DNA from: JAKZVK01 sp965248255
Lineage (GTDB): Bacteria; Acidobacteriota; Terriglobia; Bryobacterales; UBA6623
Assembly: GCA_965248255.1 (NCBI GenBank)
Contig: CBDFIW010000001.1
Span: 682,001 to 746,000, forward strand
Direction of reading: 5' to 3'
Length of the DNA: 64,000 bases
The position numbers were made by a program, and so were the translations under genes. The notes under the pieces are model-generated. The model saw nothing but the letters and a program-made list of their open reading frames with translations. It made no database searches and had not been told where the DNA came from. Shown in pieces: positions 46,319 to 56,081 of this stretch. Position 1 is the first letter of the stretch; each line of letters opens with the position of its first letter.

Positions 46319-47515
46319 TTATTGTTCCGGCTCGTGGGGACGCGCCTCGCCACTACGCAGGATCGCCAGCTTGGCGCCGATCGGCCCAACCATCTCATAG
46401 ATAACGACCGAGGAGAGCACCACCGTGTTGATCACCCCAGCGTAGTCTGGGAAGCGCCGATCGATGGTCAGCGTGAGACCCACGGCTAGGCCGGCCTGGG
46501 CCATCAGCGTGAAGCCCAACAGCTTTTGCACGACCGGATCCATGCCCAGCCAGCGCGCCCCGATGCGGGCGCCTAAGAACTTGCCCGCCCCGCGCGCAAC
46601 CACGTAGAACGCGCCAAGGGCCCCCATCGTCGCCACAAGCGAAACGTCGAGGTCAGCCCCGGCGATGACGAAGAAGATCGCATAAAACGGAGGGTCGGTG
46701 TGCGAAAGCGCGTGGAAGAGCCGGCGGCTGCGCGCCGACAGGTTCACCATCGTCCCGCCCACGGCCAGCGTCGCCACAAGGGACGACAGGTCCAGAATAC
46801 GGGCCACCCCAACGCACAGCAGAACGCTCCCCGACATCAGGATGAGCATCTCTCCCTGATCAGTAACTTTCGTAGCCCAGCCGGCCAGCATCAGTCCGAC
46901 GAGAAACCCCAGCGCCACCGACCCCAGTAGTTGCCACACGAGCGGATACAGTGAACCGTAAAGCGTCTCGAGTAGCTGGCCCGGCGCTCCCAGGCTGGCC
47001 TGCAGGTCGATGGCGGCCGCTACGAGGCTGTACGCCGTCAGGCAGAAGATGTTGTTCACCGCGATGATGCCGAGCAAGGTATCGGTGAGCGGTCCGCGAC
47101 TGTTCGACTCACGAATCACCATCAGGGTCGACGCCGGGGCGGTGGCGATCGCGACCGCGCCCAGCAAGCCTGCAATCTGCCAGGGATGCCCGCCCACCAG
47201 AGTTCCGGCCGCCACCAGTGACGCGGCGGCCGCGGACTCGCAAAGCGTGACGTAAAAGATGCGTTTCCCGAACCGAACGAAACGAGCGTAGTGAAAGACA
47301 GACCCGACTGAAAACAAGATCAGGCCGATGGCCACCTCGCTCAGCACTTCCAGAGCGGCAAGATTGTCCGCTGACACCCACCCCAACACCGACGGCCCCA
47401 GGGCAATCCCCGCCAGAATGTACCCGGTCACGGCGGGCACGCGGATAAACTGCACCAAGTGGCCGGCCAATAGGGCCAGCAGCAGGATCAGTCCCAGCGA
47501 GGAAAGTTCGTTCAT
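46319..47515 (-). CDS. Cation:proton antiporter, CPA2/Kef-like
   Basis: 398 residues with about twelve hydrophobic segments, beginning LGLILLLALLAGHLVQFIRVPAVTGYILAGIALGPSVLG, the typical Na+/H+ exchanger family start; further IGLILFSVGSVFHYARF and APASTLMVIRESNSRGPLTDTLLGI. No TrkA-N domain follows, so this is a stand-alone membrane domain; the usual Asp-Asp ion site is not clearly visible. Its ATG directly follows the stop of the PDZ gene (TAAATG), so they form an operon with the MFS gene at 48842. Confidence 0.87.
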   Translation of the reverse strand: MNELSSLGLILLLALLAGHLVQFIRVPAVTGYILAGIALGPSVLGWVSADNLAALEVLSEVAIGLILFSVGSVFHYARFVRFGKRIFYVTLCESAAAASLVAAGTLVGGHPWQIAGLLGAVAIATAPASTLMVIRESNSRGPLTDTLLGIIAVNNIFCLTAYSLVAAAIDLQASLGAPGQLLETLYGSLYPLVWQLLGSVALGFLVGLMLAGWATKVTDQGEMLILMSGSVLLCVGVARILDLSSLVATLAVGGTMVNLSARSRRLFHALSHTDPPFYAIFFVIAGADLDVSLVATMGALGAFYVVARGAGKFLGARIGARWLGMDPVVQKLLGFTLMAQAGLAVGLTLTIDRRFPDYAGVINTVVLSSVVIYEMVGPIGAKLAILRSGEARPHEPEQ

Positions 47516-48799
47516 TTAGGGCAGGAGGGTGCCCCACCGCTTCGATCCCCTGGCAAGGACCAGGTAGCGAGGCTTGCCGGAACCGTTGGCGAGGGCTCGG
47601 CGGGCTTGGGCTTCGGTTCGAATCCGAGTCTGATCAACCCGCAGCAACCGATCCCCGGTTTTGATTCCGGCTTGGGCGGCGGCACTGCCCTCGATCACCG
47701 TCCCGATGGGGAAGCCCTGGGTGCTCCCCGCCAGCAGAGCTCCGGAGTGGTCCGCCAGGGCCTCCGGCGCGCTCTTCACGGATCGGGCAGGCAGTTTGAC
47801 TTGCACCGTCCGACGTCCTCGGCGGACTTCCAACTCGTAAAGCTCGCGAGCGATGGGCAGCACGAGTTTGCGGGCATCGTCAAGTGACTCGACCGCCGCT
47901 GCGTCGACGGACACGACGAGGTCGCCGGGCTCGAGTCCCGCGCGATCTCCCAGGTAGCCGCCCCAGACCTCGCTCACCAGCACGGCGTGTTCGACCGTGA
48001 AGTGTCGCTGCTGGGCCTCGGTCAACGGAGCCACCTTCAGCCCGTAACGGCCCAGCATCTGTCCCTCGAACGTGCCGGCTTGGGACAAGAGTTCGTCCAC
48101 GCTGTCGATGGCAATGGCCGAGGAATGGCCATCGCAGTTCACGATCGCGCCCACCAAACGACCATATAGGTCAAACAGACCTCCGCCCGCCATCTCATCG
48201 GTAACCTCAAAACTGAGAACCACGTGGTCCACGTCGGCTTCCCGGCATGGGCCGCTGCGGGAACCCAAGAAAAAGCCGGGCACCCGGGCTATTTCTCCCG
48301 CCGCCGACCGCCAAGCGGCCATCACCCACGCACCAGGCTCCAGCAGTCGTTTGGGAACGTGCACTGGTGACGTCAATCCGGCATCGCTGCCTGCCCGCAG
48401 CACGGACAAGGGCAAGTGTGGTGGGTAAAAGCTGATGTTCAGCTCGACTAGACCCGAGACCGACGTGCGGGCGGGGGTCGGACCGAGCACCGGTTCGGTG
48501 CCGGGCCGATTCGCGGTTACGACACGTCCCTCGGCGTCCCAGACCAGACCGCTCTGGCCGAGGGCATCCAGGCGCAACAGATAGGGGCTGATGCCCGAGG
48601 CCAGGTCGGTAAAGAAGTCCGACATTTGCTCGAGCGAGCCGAGCTGGGTCAAACGCTGGAGACGGGCCATATCGACTTGCGACGGTGGAGCCGTATCCTG
48701 TTCCACCCGCTTCTCGGGTCTCATGAGGCTGCCCACCATCAAGATCGAGCCCGCAATGACCGCCAGAACCGCGACGTAGGCTGGGCTGCGATGTTCCAT
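47516..48799 (-). CDS. Membrane-anchored PDZ protein, second HtrA-like pseudo-protease
   Basis: 427 residues: N-terminal anchor (AYVAVLAVIAGSILMVGSL), a trypsin-fold-like region (SGLVWDAEGRVVTANRPG; GGGLFDLYGRLVGAIVNCDG) lacking His-Asp-Ser, and two PDZ domains (VWGGYLGDRAGLEPGDLVVSVD and AAAQAGIKTGDRLLRVDQTRI). The GGGLFDLYGRLVG segment sits where active HtrA has GNSGGPL. Middle gene of an MFS-PDZ-antiporter operon, and the second such protein in the window. Confidence 0.75.
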   Translation of the reverse strand: MEHRSPAYVAVLAVIAGSILMVGSLMRPEKRVEQDTAPPSQVDMARLQRLTQLGSLEQMSDFFTDLASGISPYLLRLDALGQSGLVWDAEGRVVTANRPGTEPVLGPTPARTSVSGLVELNISFYPPHLPLSVLRAGSDAGLTSPVHVPKRLLEPGAWVMAAWRSAAGEIARVPGFFLGSRSGPCREADVDHVVLSFEVTDEMAGGGLFDLYGRLVGAIVNCDGHSSAIAIDSVDELLSQAGTFEGQMLGRYGLKVAPLTEAQQRHFTVEHAVLVSEVWGGYLGDRAGLEPGDLVVSVDAAAVESLDDARKLVLPIARELYELEVRRGRRTVQVKLPARSVKSAPEALADHSGALLAGSTQGFPIGTVIEGSAAAQAGIKTGDRLLRVDQTRIRTEAQARRALANGSGKPRYLVLARGSKRWGTLLP

Positions 48800-48841
48800 G
48801 GACAGTCGGGAGAGTGTAGGCAGGGAAGACGGCCCCGCAGC

Positions 48842-50056
48842 CTAGCGGACGACCGCCGAGGGCGTCGTCAGTTTCAGATCCACGAACACGCCGCCGAGCA
48901 GCAGGCCACCCGCCGCCAGCCCGGCTAAGCTGAACCAGATCACGGCCTCGATCGCGAATGGCTCCGCCAGCAGGCCGACTACACCGGCCCCTAGAAGTCC
49001 GCTCACCAGCAAGAGAGCCATCATGCCACTCAGCAGGTGGGGGTGAGGCTTGGGCGTGCGCCTGGCTACGATGCCGAGAGTCGCAGGCTGAAGCAGCCCC
49101 AGGCTACCCCCCAACAGTACCGCACCCATCAGCGCCCCTGACAGATCGACCGTCTTGAGCAGAAAGACAAGGCCCACTCCCCCAAGGACGGTGCACGCGA
49201 GAAGAATCCGCAACCTCTCGTCCAGCGCGGCGAGCCGCTGCGCCAGCACCTCTCCTCCGGTGAAGGCGGCCCAGAACAAGGCGAGAATCAGTAGGCCGGC
49301 TCCCATAGTGGCTCCAAACTTGCGAGAGAGATAGACCGCCAGCCAGCCTCCCATAGCCCACTGGACCATCGATTGAGCCGCCAGGGCCAAGCCCAGTAAG
49401 ACCGCCACCGGGTAAGGAACGTGAGCGACGGGGCCGGTCCACGATGATGCGGTGAGTGGAATGTACCGGAAAGCCTTGGCACGCCACGCCACGGCGCTCA
49501 GTAGCAGAGGGGCGGCAGCGAGCGCCCGTACGAGCCCTCCCCAGCTAAGGACATCGGCCGTGGCCCACACAAGCACACAAACGCCAAACGCCCCGGCGCC
49601 GAACGATACTCCCGCCAGATGCAGCACCGAGCGGGCGGATGTCGCCGGCACGGCGCCGGCGATCAGCCATGCGACCCCAACGGTAAGCACGCCAACACCC
49701 GCCCCCAGGACGAACAACGACGCCGGCAAGCCGCTGCTCGTGTTGACGATCGACAATAGCAGCAAACCCGCCGCGGCTAGTGGGCCGGATGTCGTGTAAG
49801 CGCCGCGAACGCCGAAGTCCGACCCCAAGCGCCGCCAAGAGGCCACCCCGAAGAGCACACCCAAGCCCAGGACCAGAAAGCAATGGCCTGCCTCAGCAGG
49901 ATTGATCGAGAGACGCAAGAACCACACAGGGTGAAGAGCCCCGGGCAGCGCCGTCAGCATCCCCAGCAAAAGCAAGCCGGCCATGGCGTGTGCTACTCGG
50001 GCTGGCTCTGGAGTGTGTCTGACGGGCATCCCGGCAGGCTCTGGCGTCGCAACCAC
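48842..50056 (-). CDS. MFS-like membrane transporter
   Basis: 404 residues with about twelve hydrophobic segments (for example AMAGLLLLGMLTALPGALH, GHCFLVLGLGVLFGVASWRRLG, VAVLLGLALAAQSMVQWAMGGWLAVYLSRKFGA). The layout and the basic loop after helix 2 fit the major facilitator superfamily, sugar-transporter branch; no substrate can be named. Start GTG 50056, with ATG ten codons in as an alternative. Followed after 42 bases by the PDZ and antiporter genes. Confidence 0.75.
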   Translation of the reverse strand: MVATPEPAGMPVRHTPEPARVAHAMAGLLLLGMLTALPGALHPVWFLRLSINPAEAGHCFLVLGLGVLFGVASWRRLGSDFGVRGAYTTSGPLAAAGLLLLSIVNTSSGLPASLFVLGAGVGVLTVGVAWLIAGAVPATSARSVLHLAGVSFGAGAFGVCVLVWATADVLSWGGLVRALAAAPLLLSAVAWRAKAFRYIPLTASSWTGPVAHVPYPVAVLLGLALAAQSMVQWAMGGWLAVYLSRKFGATMGAGLLILALFWAAFTGGEVLAQRLAALDERLRILLACTVLGGVGLVFLLKTVDLSGALMGAVLLGGSLGLLQPATLGIVARRTPKPHPHLLSGMMALLLVSGLLGAGVVGLLAEPFAIEAVIWFSLAGLAAGGLLLGGVFVDLKLTTPSAVVR

Positions 50057-50494
50057 CCCCGCATTCTATCAACTGCCTCCTGAGGGACAGCCAGCGTATC
50101 CGGTGGGTGGGCATCGTCTTCATCTAGACAGTCCACCCTTCACCAGGGCCGGTGTCGGCATCGAACCTTGCGCTCAAACAGGGCAGACTCGGTCGATCGG
50201 TGTTGCAAGGAGCCGTCCGTCCGCCGACGGGTACGCGATACAAGATGTGGGACACGACCGGCTTGAGCCACTATGAGATCCCGGAGAGGAAACCCGCTGC
50301 CGACGAGGTGTTCGACAGGAAGAGGTCCTGTTTTCAGCAGTATAGAAAACCGGGTCGGGCTGGCACGTCGATTGCTACTTCCTCGGTCGAGCGATGTGCG
50401 CAACTCCCAGACGTCACTTGGGTCGAATAGTTTAGGGGTTAGAAGCACCGCTTTGGCGGGTTGCCTCGCACCGATTGGTAGCGACCCCGTCAAG

Positions 50495-50532
50495 AAAATG
50501 TCCCGGTGAGGGGTCGCCGGGACATTTTTTTT
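50495..50532. terminator. Rho-independent terminator, works in both directions
   Basis: Stem AAAATGTCCCGG / CCGGGACATTTT with a 10-base loop, followed by eight T on the + strand and TTTTC on the - strand. On the - strand it lies about 80 bases past the rhodanese gene stop. The remaining 50057-50494 shows no gene I can support; a frame at 50152-50430 has no recognisable features. Confidence 0.85.
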
Positions 50533-50610
50533 GCCCTCCAGAAGCGGAACTACACGTAGCGAAGCGCCCTAAGGATGGGAATTGCCGGTTGGGACCGAGC
50601 TGGCCTCAGG

Positions 50611-51057
50611 CTAGAGGACCTTACGCATCAGGGTCTGGTAGGAGTCGTCGGAGTGCTCCTCCTGGGTCGCCGGAAAGCCTAGCGGCACCCAACCAGGATA
50701 GGTGATGTTCCCCAGGGGGTCGGTCTCGCCGCCAAACCCGCCGCGCATGTCGAGCACTTCGGTGAATCCATCCGCCAGCAGTAGCGCCGTAGCCTGCATC
50801 GAGCGTCCACCCATCTGGCAAGCCACAACGCACTTGGCGTCTTTGCCGAAGTTAGCCTCGACGATTTCGGCGAAGCGCACATTCGGTTGCATCCGGCCCG
50901 CCGGGCCCCTCTCAAGAACCGGGACATTCTTGGCGCCCGGCACGTGGCCTGCTTCGAACTCGCCGACCGTTCGCACATCCAGGTAGATGTAATCGCCGGT
51001 CTCTAAAAGTTCTTTTGCCTCTTCGGGTGAAACGCGCTTGATCTCCACGGACGGCAC
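50611..51057 (-). CDS. Rhodanese-like domain protein
   Basis: 148 residues, single rhodanese domain: VSPEEAKELLETGDYIYLDVRTVGEFEAGHVPGAKNVP and the active-site loop CVVACQMGGRSMQATALL with catalytic Cys, so sulfur transfer is possible. The C-terminal tail (TDPLGNITYPGWVPLGFP) is an extension also seen in GlpE-like proteins that act on sulfur carriers. It lies opposite a class V aminotransferase gene (51491), a combination compatible with sulfur trafficking. Confidence 0.9.
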   Translation of the reverse strand: MPSVEIKRVSPEEAKELLETGDYIYLDVRTVGEFEAGHVPGAKNVPVLERGPAGRMQPNVRFAEIVEANFGKDAKCVVACQMGGRSMQATALLLADGFTEVLDMRGGFGGETDPLGNITYPGWVPLGFPATQEEHSDDSYQTLMRKVL

Positions 51058-51122
51058 CGCCTGCTAGAACCTACCGCGCATCCGGTGGCGGCAAGACCAC
51101 CAAGAATAGCAGAAAGAAAAGG

Positions 51123-51154
51123 ACCCGGCTCCCAAGTCGCCTCGAGAGCCGGGT
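51123..51154. other. Hairpin and tiny open frame upstream of the aminotransferase gene
   Basis: ACCCGGCTC and GAGCCGGGT form a 9-bp stem. About 36 bases later an ATG at 51191 with AAGGAG at good spacing starts a 20-codon frame ending TAG at 51253. It may be a leader peptide or chance. Nothing else is recognised in 51058-51490. Confidence 0.3.
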
Positions 51155-51490
51155 GAGTGAGGTTAAACCACGGAACCGAAGGAGAATAGAATGAGCGAGT
51201 CTGTACGAACTCACGCCCCGCGACGGGATCGGGCGCGCCGCCTGGCACTTTAGGAATACTAGAGCTCGAAGGAACCGTCAAGGTTCAATTTGGACCGGGA
51301 CTTCTGTACCATTACTTTTCACCGCCCGAGTTTCTCTCAAGCGAGGGGCACGAGGAATCAGACACTTCGGACATCCCGGACGCCTAAGGGACGCCGCTTG
51401 AGTCCCTCGTGGAGAGCGGGGCCGTCGCGGCGATTTGCGCCGCCGGCGAATCGAGGCCCAATTCGGGCCGGCATCCACGCAGGAGTCAAA

Positions 51491-52615
51491 GTGCAGGTTC
51501 CCAACAAAGAGAAGTTTCCCCTAACCCGTGAGTGCACCTACCTCAACACCGCGGCCGAAGGTCTGCTCTCGACGGACTGCCAGGAGGCCTTGGCGGCCTA
51601 CGTACGCGACAAATCGAGGGGAAGCCTCGGCCGGCCCGCACTGTACGCGAAGGAGCGGGACACGGTTGCCCTGACCGCCAAGCTCTTAGGAACTTCGCCC
51701 GATTCGGTCGCCTTCCTCGCCAACGCGACCGAAGGCGTCAATCTACTAGTCAACTCGCTGGAGTGGCGCGAGGGCGATGAGGTGCTCATCACCGATCTAG
51801 AATTCCCGTCCAATGTTCTGCCCTGGCTTCGGCTCAAAGATCGTGGTGTCACGGTGCGGGTGTTGCGTTCGGAAGCTGGTGTGCTCCGACTGGAAGACTT
51901 CACCGCCCAACTCAGCCCGGCAACGAAGGTGGTCTCGGTCAGCCTGGTCAGCTACAAGTCGGGCACGCGGCTCCCGTTTGTGGGCCAACTGGCCGGCGAA
52001 GCGCACCGCGCGGGCGCGATTCTCTGCCTGGACGCCACGCAGGCTATGGGGCGCGTTCCCGTGCCGCTCGAGGGGGTGGACTACATGGTCGCCAGTTCCT
52101 ACAAGTGGCTGTTCACCCCACACGGGCTGGGCATCACGTACTGTGCTCCAGGGCTTCTCGAACGGATCCAGCCCGCCACGGCCGGTTGGTACGGCGTCCC
52201 CAATATCTTCACGCCCGACCGCTTCGAGCGCTTCGAGTACAAACTCGGCGCCGCCCGATTGTGCTCGGGGATGCCCAACTTCCCGTCGATCTTCGCCTTG
52301 AACGCCAGCCTCCGCTACCTACTCGACATCGGCGTCGACCGGCTCGACGAGGCGCTGCGACCCATCGTTGGAAGAATGCGGGACGGCTTGGCAGATCTCG
52401 GCCTCGAACTGCTTACACCGGCCGACCCGGCCTTCCAAGCAGGCATCGTGGCGTTCGCCCATCCCGACGCCACAGGGATCGGACCCGCGCTGGCCGAGCA
52501 CAACATTGTGGTGTGGGCCAACGATGGCCGAGTGCGCGCCGCCATCCATCTCTACAACGAGCCGGCTGAGGTCGACCGCTACCTCACTACGCTCGAGCGA
52601 GTGATTGGTAGTTGA
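51491..52615 (+). CDS. Class V aminotransferase/cysteine desulfurase-like PLP enzyme
   Basis: 374 residues from GTG 51491 (AGGAG five bases before). Fold-type I motifs: CTYLNTAAEGLLS, FLANATEGVNLLVNSLEW, ILCLDATQAMGRVPV and the PLP-lysine segment MVASSYKWLFTPHGLGI. No Cys-containing NifS/SufS catalytic loop is obvious, so the reaction may be an epimerase or lyase rather than desulfuration. The longer upstream frame (to 51290) is low-complexity and basic, not part of the enzyme. Confidence 0.9.
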   Translation: MQVPNKEKFPLTRECTYLNTAAEGLLSTDCQEALAAYVRDKSRGSLGRPALYAKERDTVALTAKLLGTSPDSVAFLANATEGVNLLVNSLEWREGDEVLITDLEFPSNVLPWLRLKDRGVTVRVLRSEAGVLRLEDFTAQLSPATKVVSVSLVSYKSGTRLPFVGQLAGEAHRAGAILCLDATQAMGRVPVPLEGVDYMVASSYKWLFTPHGLGITYCAPGLLERIQPATAGWYGVPNIFTPDRFERFEYKLGAARLCSGMPNFPSIFALNASLRYLLDIGVDRLDEALRPIVGRMRDGLADLGLELLTPADPAFQAGIVAFAHPDATGIGPALAEHNIVVWANDGRVRAAIHLYNEPAEVDRYLTTLERVIGS

Positions 52616-52716
52616 ACGTGCGGACCCTGTCAGGGACATTTCGATTGCCTCTTGACAGACCTCGCGGAACAACTTGATCTTTCGCCCCAGATGAGCCATG
52701 CTGATGGGCTTTTGCC

Positions 52717-53673
52717 ATGCGGGTACGCCTTTTCTATCACGATCGCTGTTTCGACGGCGCCTGCTCGGCGGCCGTTTTCTCGGACTTCTATCGGCAAAGC
52801 TTCGACCGATCCGCCGAGTTTGCGCTGACCGGCCTGTTTCACCGGGCTGAACAACTCTTCGACGAGGAGCTTTTCGACGGGGACGAGAACGCGATCGTTG
52901 ATTTCAAATACTGTGCCTCGCCGAAGCTCACCTGGTGGTTCGACCATCACCAAAGCGCCTTCCTTTCCGCTGAGGACGACGCGCATTTCCAAAGGGACCG
53001 CAGCGGCAGGAAATTCTATGACCCCGCCTACAAGTCCTGCACGCAGTTCATTGCCGCGGTGACCGGTGAGAAGTTCCAATACGACAGCTCGCATCTAACC
53101 GAGCTGATCCGGTGGGCCGATATCATCGACGGAGCTCAGTACAAGGATGCCAAGGAGGCGGTCGAGATGGCCGCCCCGGCCATGAAGCTGACTCTGGTGC
53201 TCGAGGCTGCCGACCCCAACCTCACGTCTACAGTGATTCCGCTTCTAACCGAACAATCGTTTGAAGAGATCTCAGAACTCCAGTGGGTCCGCTGTGCGTT
53301 CGACGCGCTGTATCGCCGCCATTTGGAGTCGATCGAAATCATTCGCGGACGCAGCCGCCCGACCGGACGCGTCGTCTTCTTCGATCTGGCCGACACGGAT
53401 CACGGGGGCTACAACAAGTTTGTACCGTACTACCTGTTTCCCGAGGCCACCTATACCGTCTCCGTCTCGGACGCGGGCTTCCGGACCAAGATTTCAGTGG
53501 GGTCGAACCCCTGGGCCCCCGAAGAGCCTAGGCACAACCTGGCATCCATCTGCGAGCGCTACGGCGGCGGGGGACACTCGCGCGTCGGCGCCATCAGTTA
53601 CGGCCCGAACGAACTCGAGCGCGCCCGTCAAACCGCCCACGAGATCGTCGGGGAACTAGGCGTGGATGGCTGA
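52717..53673 (+). CDS. DHH/DHHA1-family phosphoesterase-like protein
   Basis: 318 residues. The N-terminal metal loop is YHDRCFDGACSAAV, then AIVDFKYC, the family DHH in TWWFDHHQS, and the C-terminal DHHA1 motif ERYGGGGHSRVGA that binds substrate phosphate. Relatives hydrolyse nanoRNA, cyclic dinucleotides or inorganic polyphosphate; which applies here is not visible. Soluble, no signal peptide. Confidence 0.88.
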   Translation: MRVRLFYHDRCFDGACSAAVFSDFYRQSFDRSAEFALTGLFHRAEQLFDEELFDGDENAIVDFKYCASPKLTWWFDHHQSAFLSAEDDAHFQRDRSGRKFYDPAYKSCTQFIAAVTGEKFQYDSSHLTELIRWADIIDGAQYKDAKEAVEMAAPAMKLTLVLEAADPNLTSTVIPLLTEQSFEEISELQWVRCAFDALYRRHLESIEIIRGRSRPTGRVVFFDLADTDHGGYNKFVPYYLFPEATYTVSVSDAGFRTKISVGSNPWAPEEPRHNLASICERYGGGGHSRVGAISYGPNELERARQTAHEIVGELGVDG

Positions 53674-53766
53674 ACACCCTCGGCTCTTATACCTTTACTT
53701 CCAAGGGGTGAGGAGCGCCCTACGTTTTCAATCTGCCGTGGCCGATGAACAACTCAAGGAGTCCCG

Positions 53767-54635
53767 TTGCAGGTCACGACAATCTCGAGCGCCGAAAGGA
53801 CGCGCCAGGCGATCGCACGCCTGACCGAGCTTCCAGCCTCCGTGCGCGTGGTCCAGGAGGCGCTGGAAGCCTGCGAGGATCCCCTGTGCACCAACGAACA
53901 ACTGGAGGGGATTCTGGAGCAGGACCCCGGCACTACAGCAGACCTGCTTCGGCTGGCTAACTCTCCGTTCTTTGGCGTCAGCAACCTGATCAAGACGCTG
54001 GCCATGGCGGTCACCGTCGTTGGCCGCACCCGGTTGATCACCCTGCTACGTCACCTCATCGCCACCAAGCTGATCGAGGCGTTGCCGGCTCACAGCGAGG
54101 CCGCCAAGGAGTGCCGAACGATTGCGTTGGCGGCGGGGGTGGTTTGCCATCGGGTTGCCGAACAGACGCGCGCCAGTGATCCCGATGCGTTCATGGTTGC
54201 GGGGCTGCTGCACAATGTCGGCGAGATGGCGCTGATCTCGGAGATTCCGGGAGAGTATCAGAAGGTCAAAGAGTTGAGTACCGAAATGCACCTGCGTATG
54301 GCCGAGATCGCCGTGTTGGGGGTGGATCAATTCCAAGTCAGCCGCTGGCTCCTGGAGGCTTGGCTCTTCCCCCCCCCCCCATCTACGTTGACGCCGCGGA
54401 TTACTGGAATGCGCCTGGGAATTCGAATGTCCACCCGCCTTCCTACATGGTTGTCGGGATCGTCAGCATCGGCGCCCAACTTGCTCGCGCGTGGATCGAG
54501 GGGCTTGACGAGCAGGCCGCAATCCGCCGTGTTTCGACGTCCGCCTTCTCACGAACCCGTATTCAGCCCGACACCCTGATCGGGAACTACGAGGGCATCG
54601 GCGAGGGCGTAGCGAAGCTTGAACTGGGCCTGTAG
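53767..54635 (+). CDS. HDOD-domain signalling protein, frameshifted at a C12 run
   Basis: TTG 53767 is preceded by AAGGAG. HDOD motifs: LTELPASVRVVQEALEACED, LEQDPGTTADLLRLANSPFFG, AVTVVGRTRLITLLRHL, AFMVAGLLHNVGEMALI. At 54369-54380 there are 12 C; with 13 the frame continues LFPPPPIYVDAADYWNAPGNS to the stop at 54635 and gives about 289 residues. As written, the first frame instead runs to 54579 with a basic, unrelated tail. Role: probably a non-catalytic HD relative in signalling. C runs can also vary in living cells. Confidence 0.82.
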
Positions 54636-54884
54636 TTCTAGCGAGGTCTGCGACCTGAAACCGACGAGGTCGGAGTCTCTGTGGCGCGGCTTGGTTCGTG
54701 ACCTGGTGAGAGGCGGGTCCGCAACGCCGGTGACGAGTCCGTGGCCGCTAAGACACCGATCGGTGTTCTTGACGCCTCACTGGTGCTCGGGCCAAGTGTC
54801 GGTTGGCCACGACGAGGCCAATGCCGGCGGCTTCGCCGCGGGCTCGAGAACAACTCGCCGGTCTGTTGGCTCCGGGTGAAAGCC

Positions 54885-55874
54885 TCACAACGGCATGGCG
54901 TTTTGTTCGACATAACTCTTCACGCGCGCCGTCCCTTGCCCCGCCAGCACCGACGGGCCCCAGTAATGAAACTTCTCCGCCCATTCGAGGCCGTACTTCT
55001 GCCCGAGCTTGCGGTTGTGTTCGAGAGCAAATTCCTTGATGTAGTTGAGGTCCGCCGCCTCATCGTTGTCTCCAAGCAGCGGCAGGCGCTGACCCTTCTC
55101 CGCCAGTTCTTTCCTGAGACGGGAGCCGCGCGAGCCGCCGGGCCCCTGAGTTTGGCAGACCTGCAATGATTTGGCCTTGACGTCAATTACAGAAGAGATA
55201 TCGACGATGCGGTTGACGAGCTGCGGACCGCGGGCGTAGTAGTAGGTCTCCCGGATGCGGCTGGGCTCGAGGCCGGCGTCGAAGTGTTCGGGATAGTCCT
55301 TGCGGCCGCCCGCCATCCAAAGGGCGGTTTCGGCGGCACGCGCCGTCATCCAGTGGTCGGGATTGCGGTCGTAGTGGCCCCAAGTGTCGTAGGTGACCAA
55401 CGTGTTCGCCTTCAATAGGCGGAAAAGGAAGATTAGGCGCGCCCGGATCTCGATCATGGCCGCGTTGTCCATGCGATGGTTACGGTACCCTAGGTCGTAG
55501 ACCTTCTTGAATCCCATGACACGGCCGACCTCGTAGTTGTCGATTTCGTTGGCTTTGTTGGTGTCGGCCAGGCTGCCGGGGCCGGGCTTCTCGTCGTTGG
55601 TGGTTCGGATCAGGTAGCCGGTGTAGCCCTCCTTGATCAGCTTCGCGACGACCCCGGCATAGTAGATCGGCATGTCGTCGTTGTGCGGCTGGATCGCGAC
55701 CAAGACCTTGCCCTTGTGGGGCTGTCCGGGCTGGTCACGTTCTATGTAGACCTCCGTATCGGTGCTGGCGTGGGTTGCGGGCATGTGTACGCCCGACTGC
55801 GCCCTTGCCCGGGCAGCGGTGCCCAGAGCCACGCCGCCGGCCAGCGCGGCTTTCATCAGATCACGTCTTTTCAT
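54885..55874 (-). CDS. Tat-exported PIG-L (LmbE-like) deacetylase family protein
   Basis: About 329 residues with a twin-arginine-like leader (MKRRDLMKAALAGGVALG) from ATG 55874. The catalytic motif reads VAIQPHNDDMP where PIG-L enzymes have HPDDE: the first Asp is replaced by Asn and the Glu by Met, keeping His and two Asp. A later His-x-x-His-like region is HYDRNPDHWMTA. The family removes acetyl groups from amino sugars via zinc; with this motif activity is uncertain. The 249 bases downstream of its stop (54636-54884) hold no gene but a GTCGGTTGGC-like stretch shared with about 14039. Confidence 0.85.
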   Translation of the reverse strand: MKRRDLMKAALAGGVALGTAARARAQSGVHMPATHASTDTEVYIERDQPGQPHKGKVLVAIQPHNDDMPIYYAGVVAKLIKEGYTGYLIRTTNDEKPGPGSLADTNKANEIDNYEVGRVMGFKKVYDLGYRNHRMDNAAMIEIRARLIFLFRLLKANTLVTYDTWGHYDRNPDHWMTARAAETALWMAGGRKDYPEHFDAGLEPSRIRETYYYARGPQLVNRIVDISSVIDVKAKSLQVCQTQGPGGSRGSRLRKELAEKGQRLPLLGDNDEAADLNYIKEFALEHNRKLGQKYGLEWAEKFHYWGPSVLAGQGTARVKSYVEQNAMPL

Positions 55875-56081
55875 TTCCCGTTCCCCCCTGGATGTTAGGT
55901 AGGCTTCACCATCGAACGGCCGGCCGAACATCTGGTATGGTCGGCGCCGTGCGCGGCTCCTCGCCTGGTTGGAGTTTACTCTTTGTAGGCGGAAGGGCGT
56001 GGCCGCGGGCAGGCAGCGCGACCCACAACCCGAGATCCGGGCCTGAGATTCGCGCCGTGACCGATGCCGCCAATCGGATGG

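Noticed and set aside
50152..50430. 92-codon frame upstream of the terminator as a gene
   Set aside because: No recognisable domain, no clear ribosome binding site, mixed-frame composition; a small RNA ending at the terminator is equally possible but not supported by any known structure.
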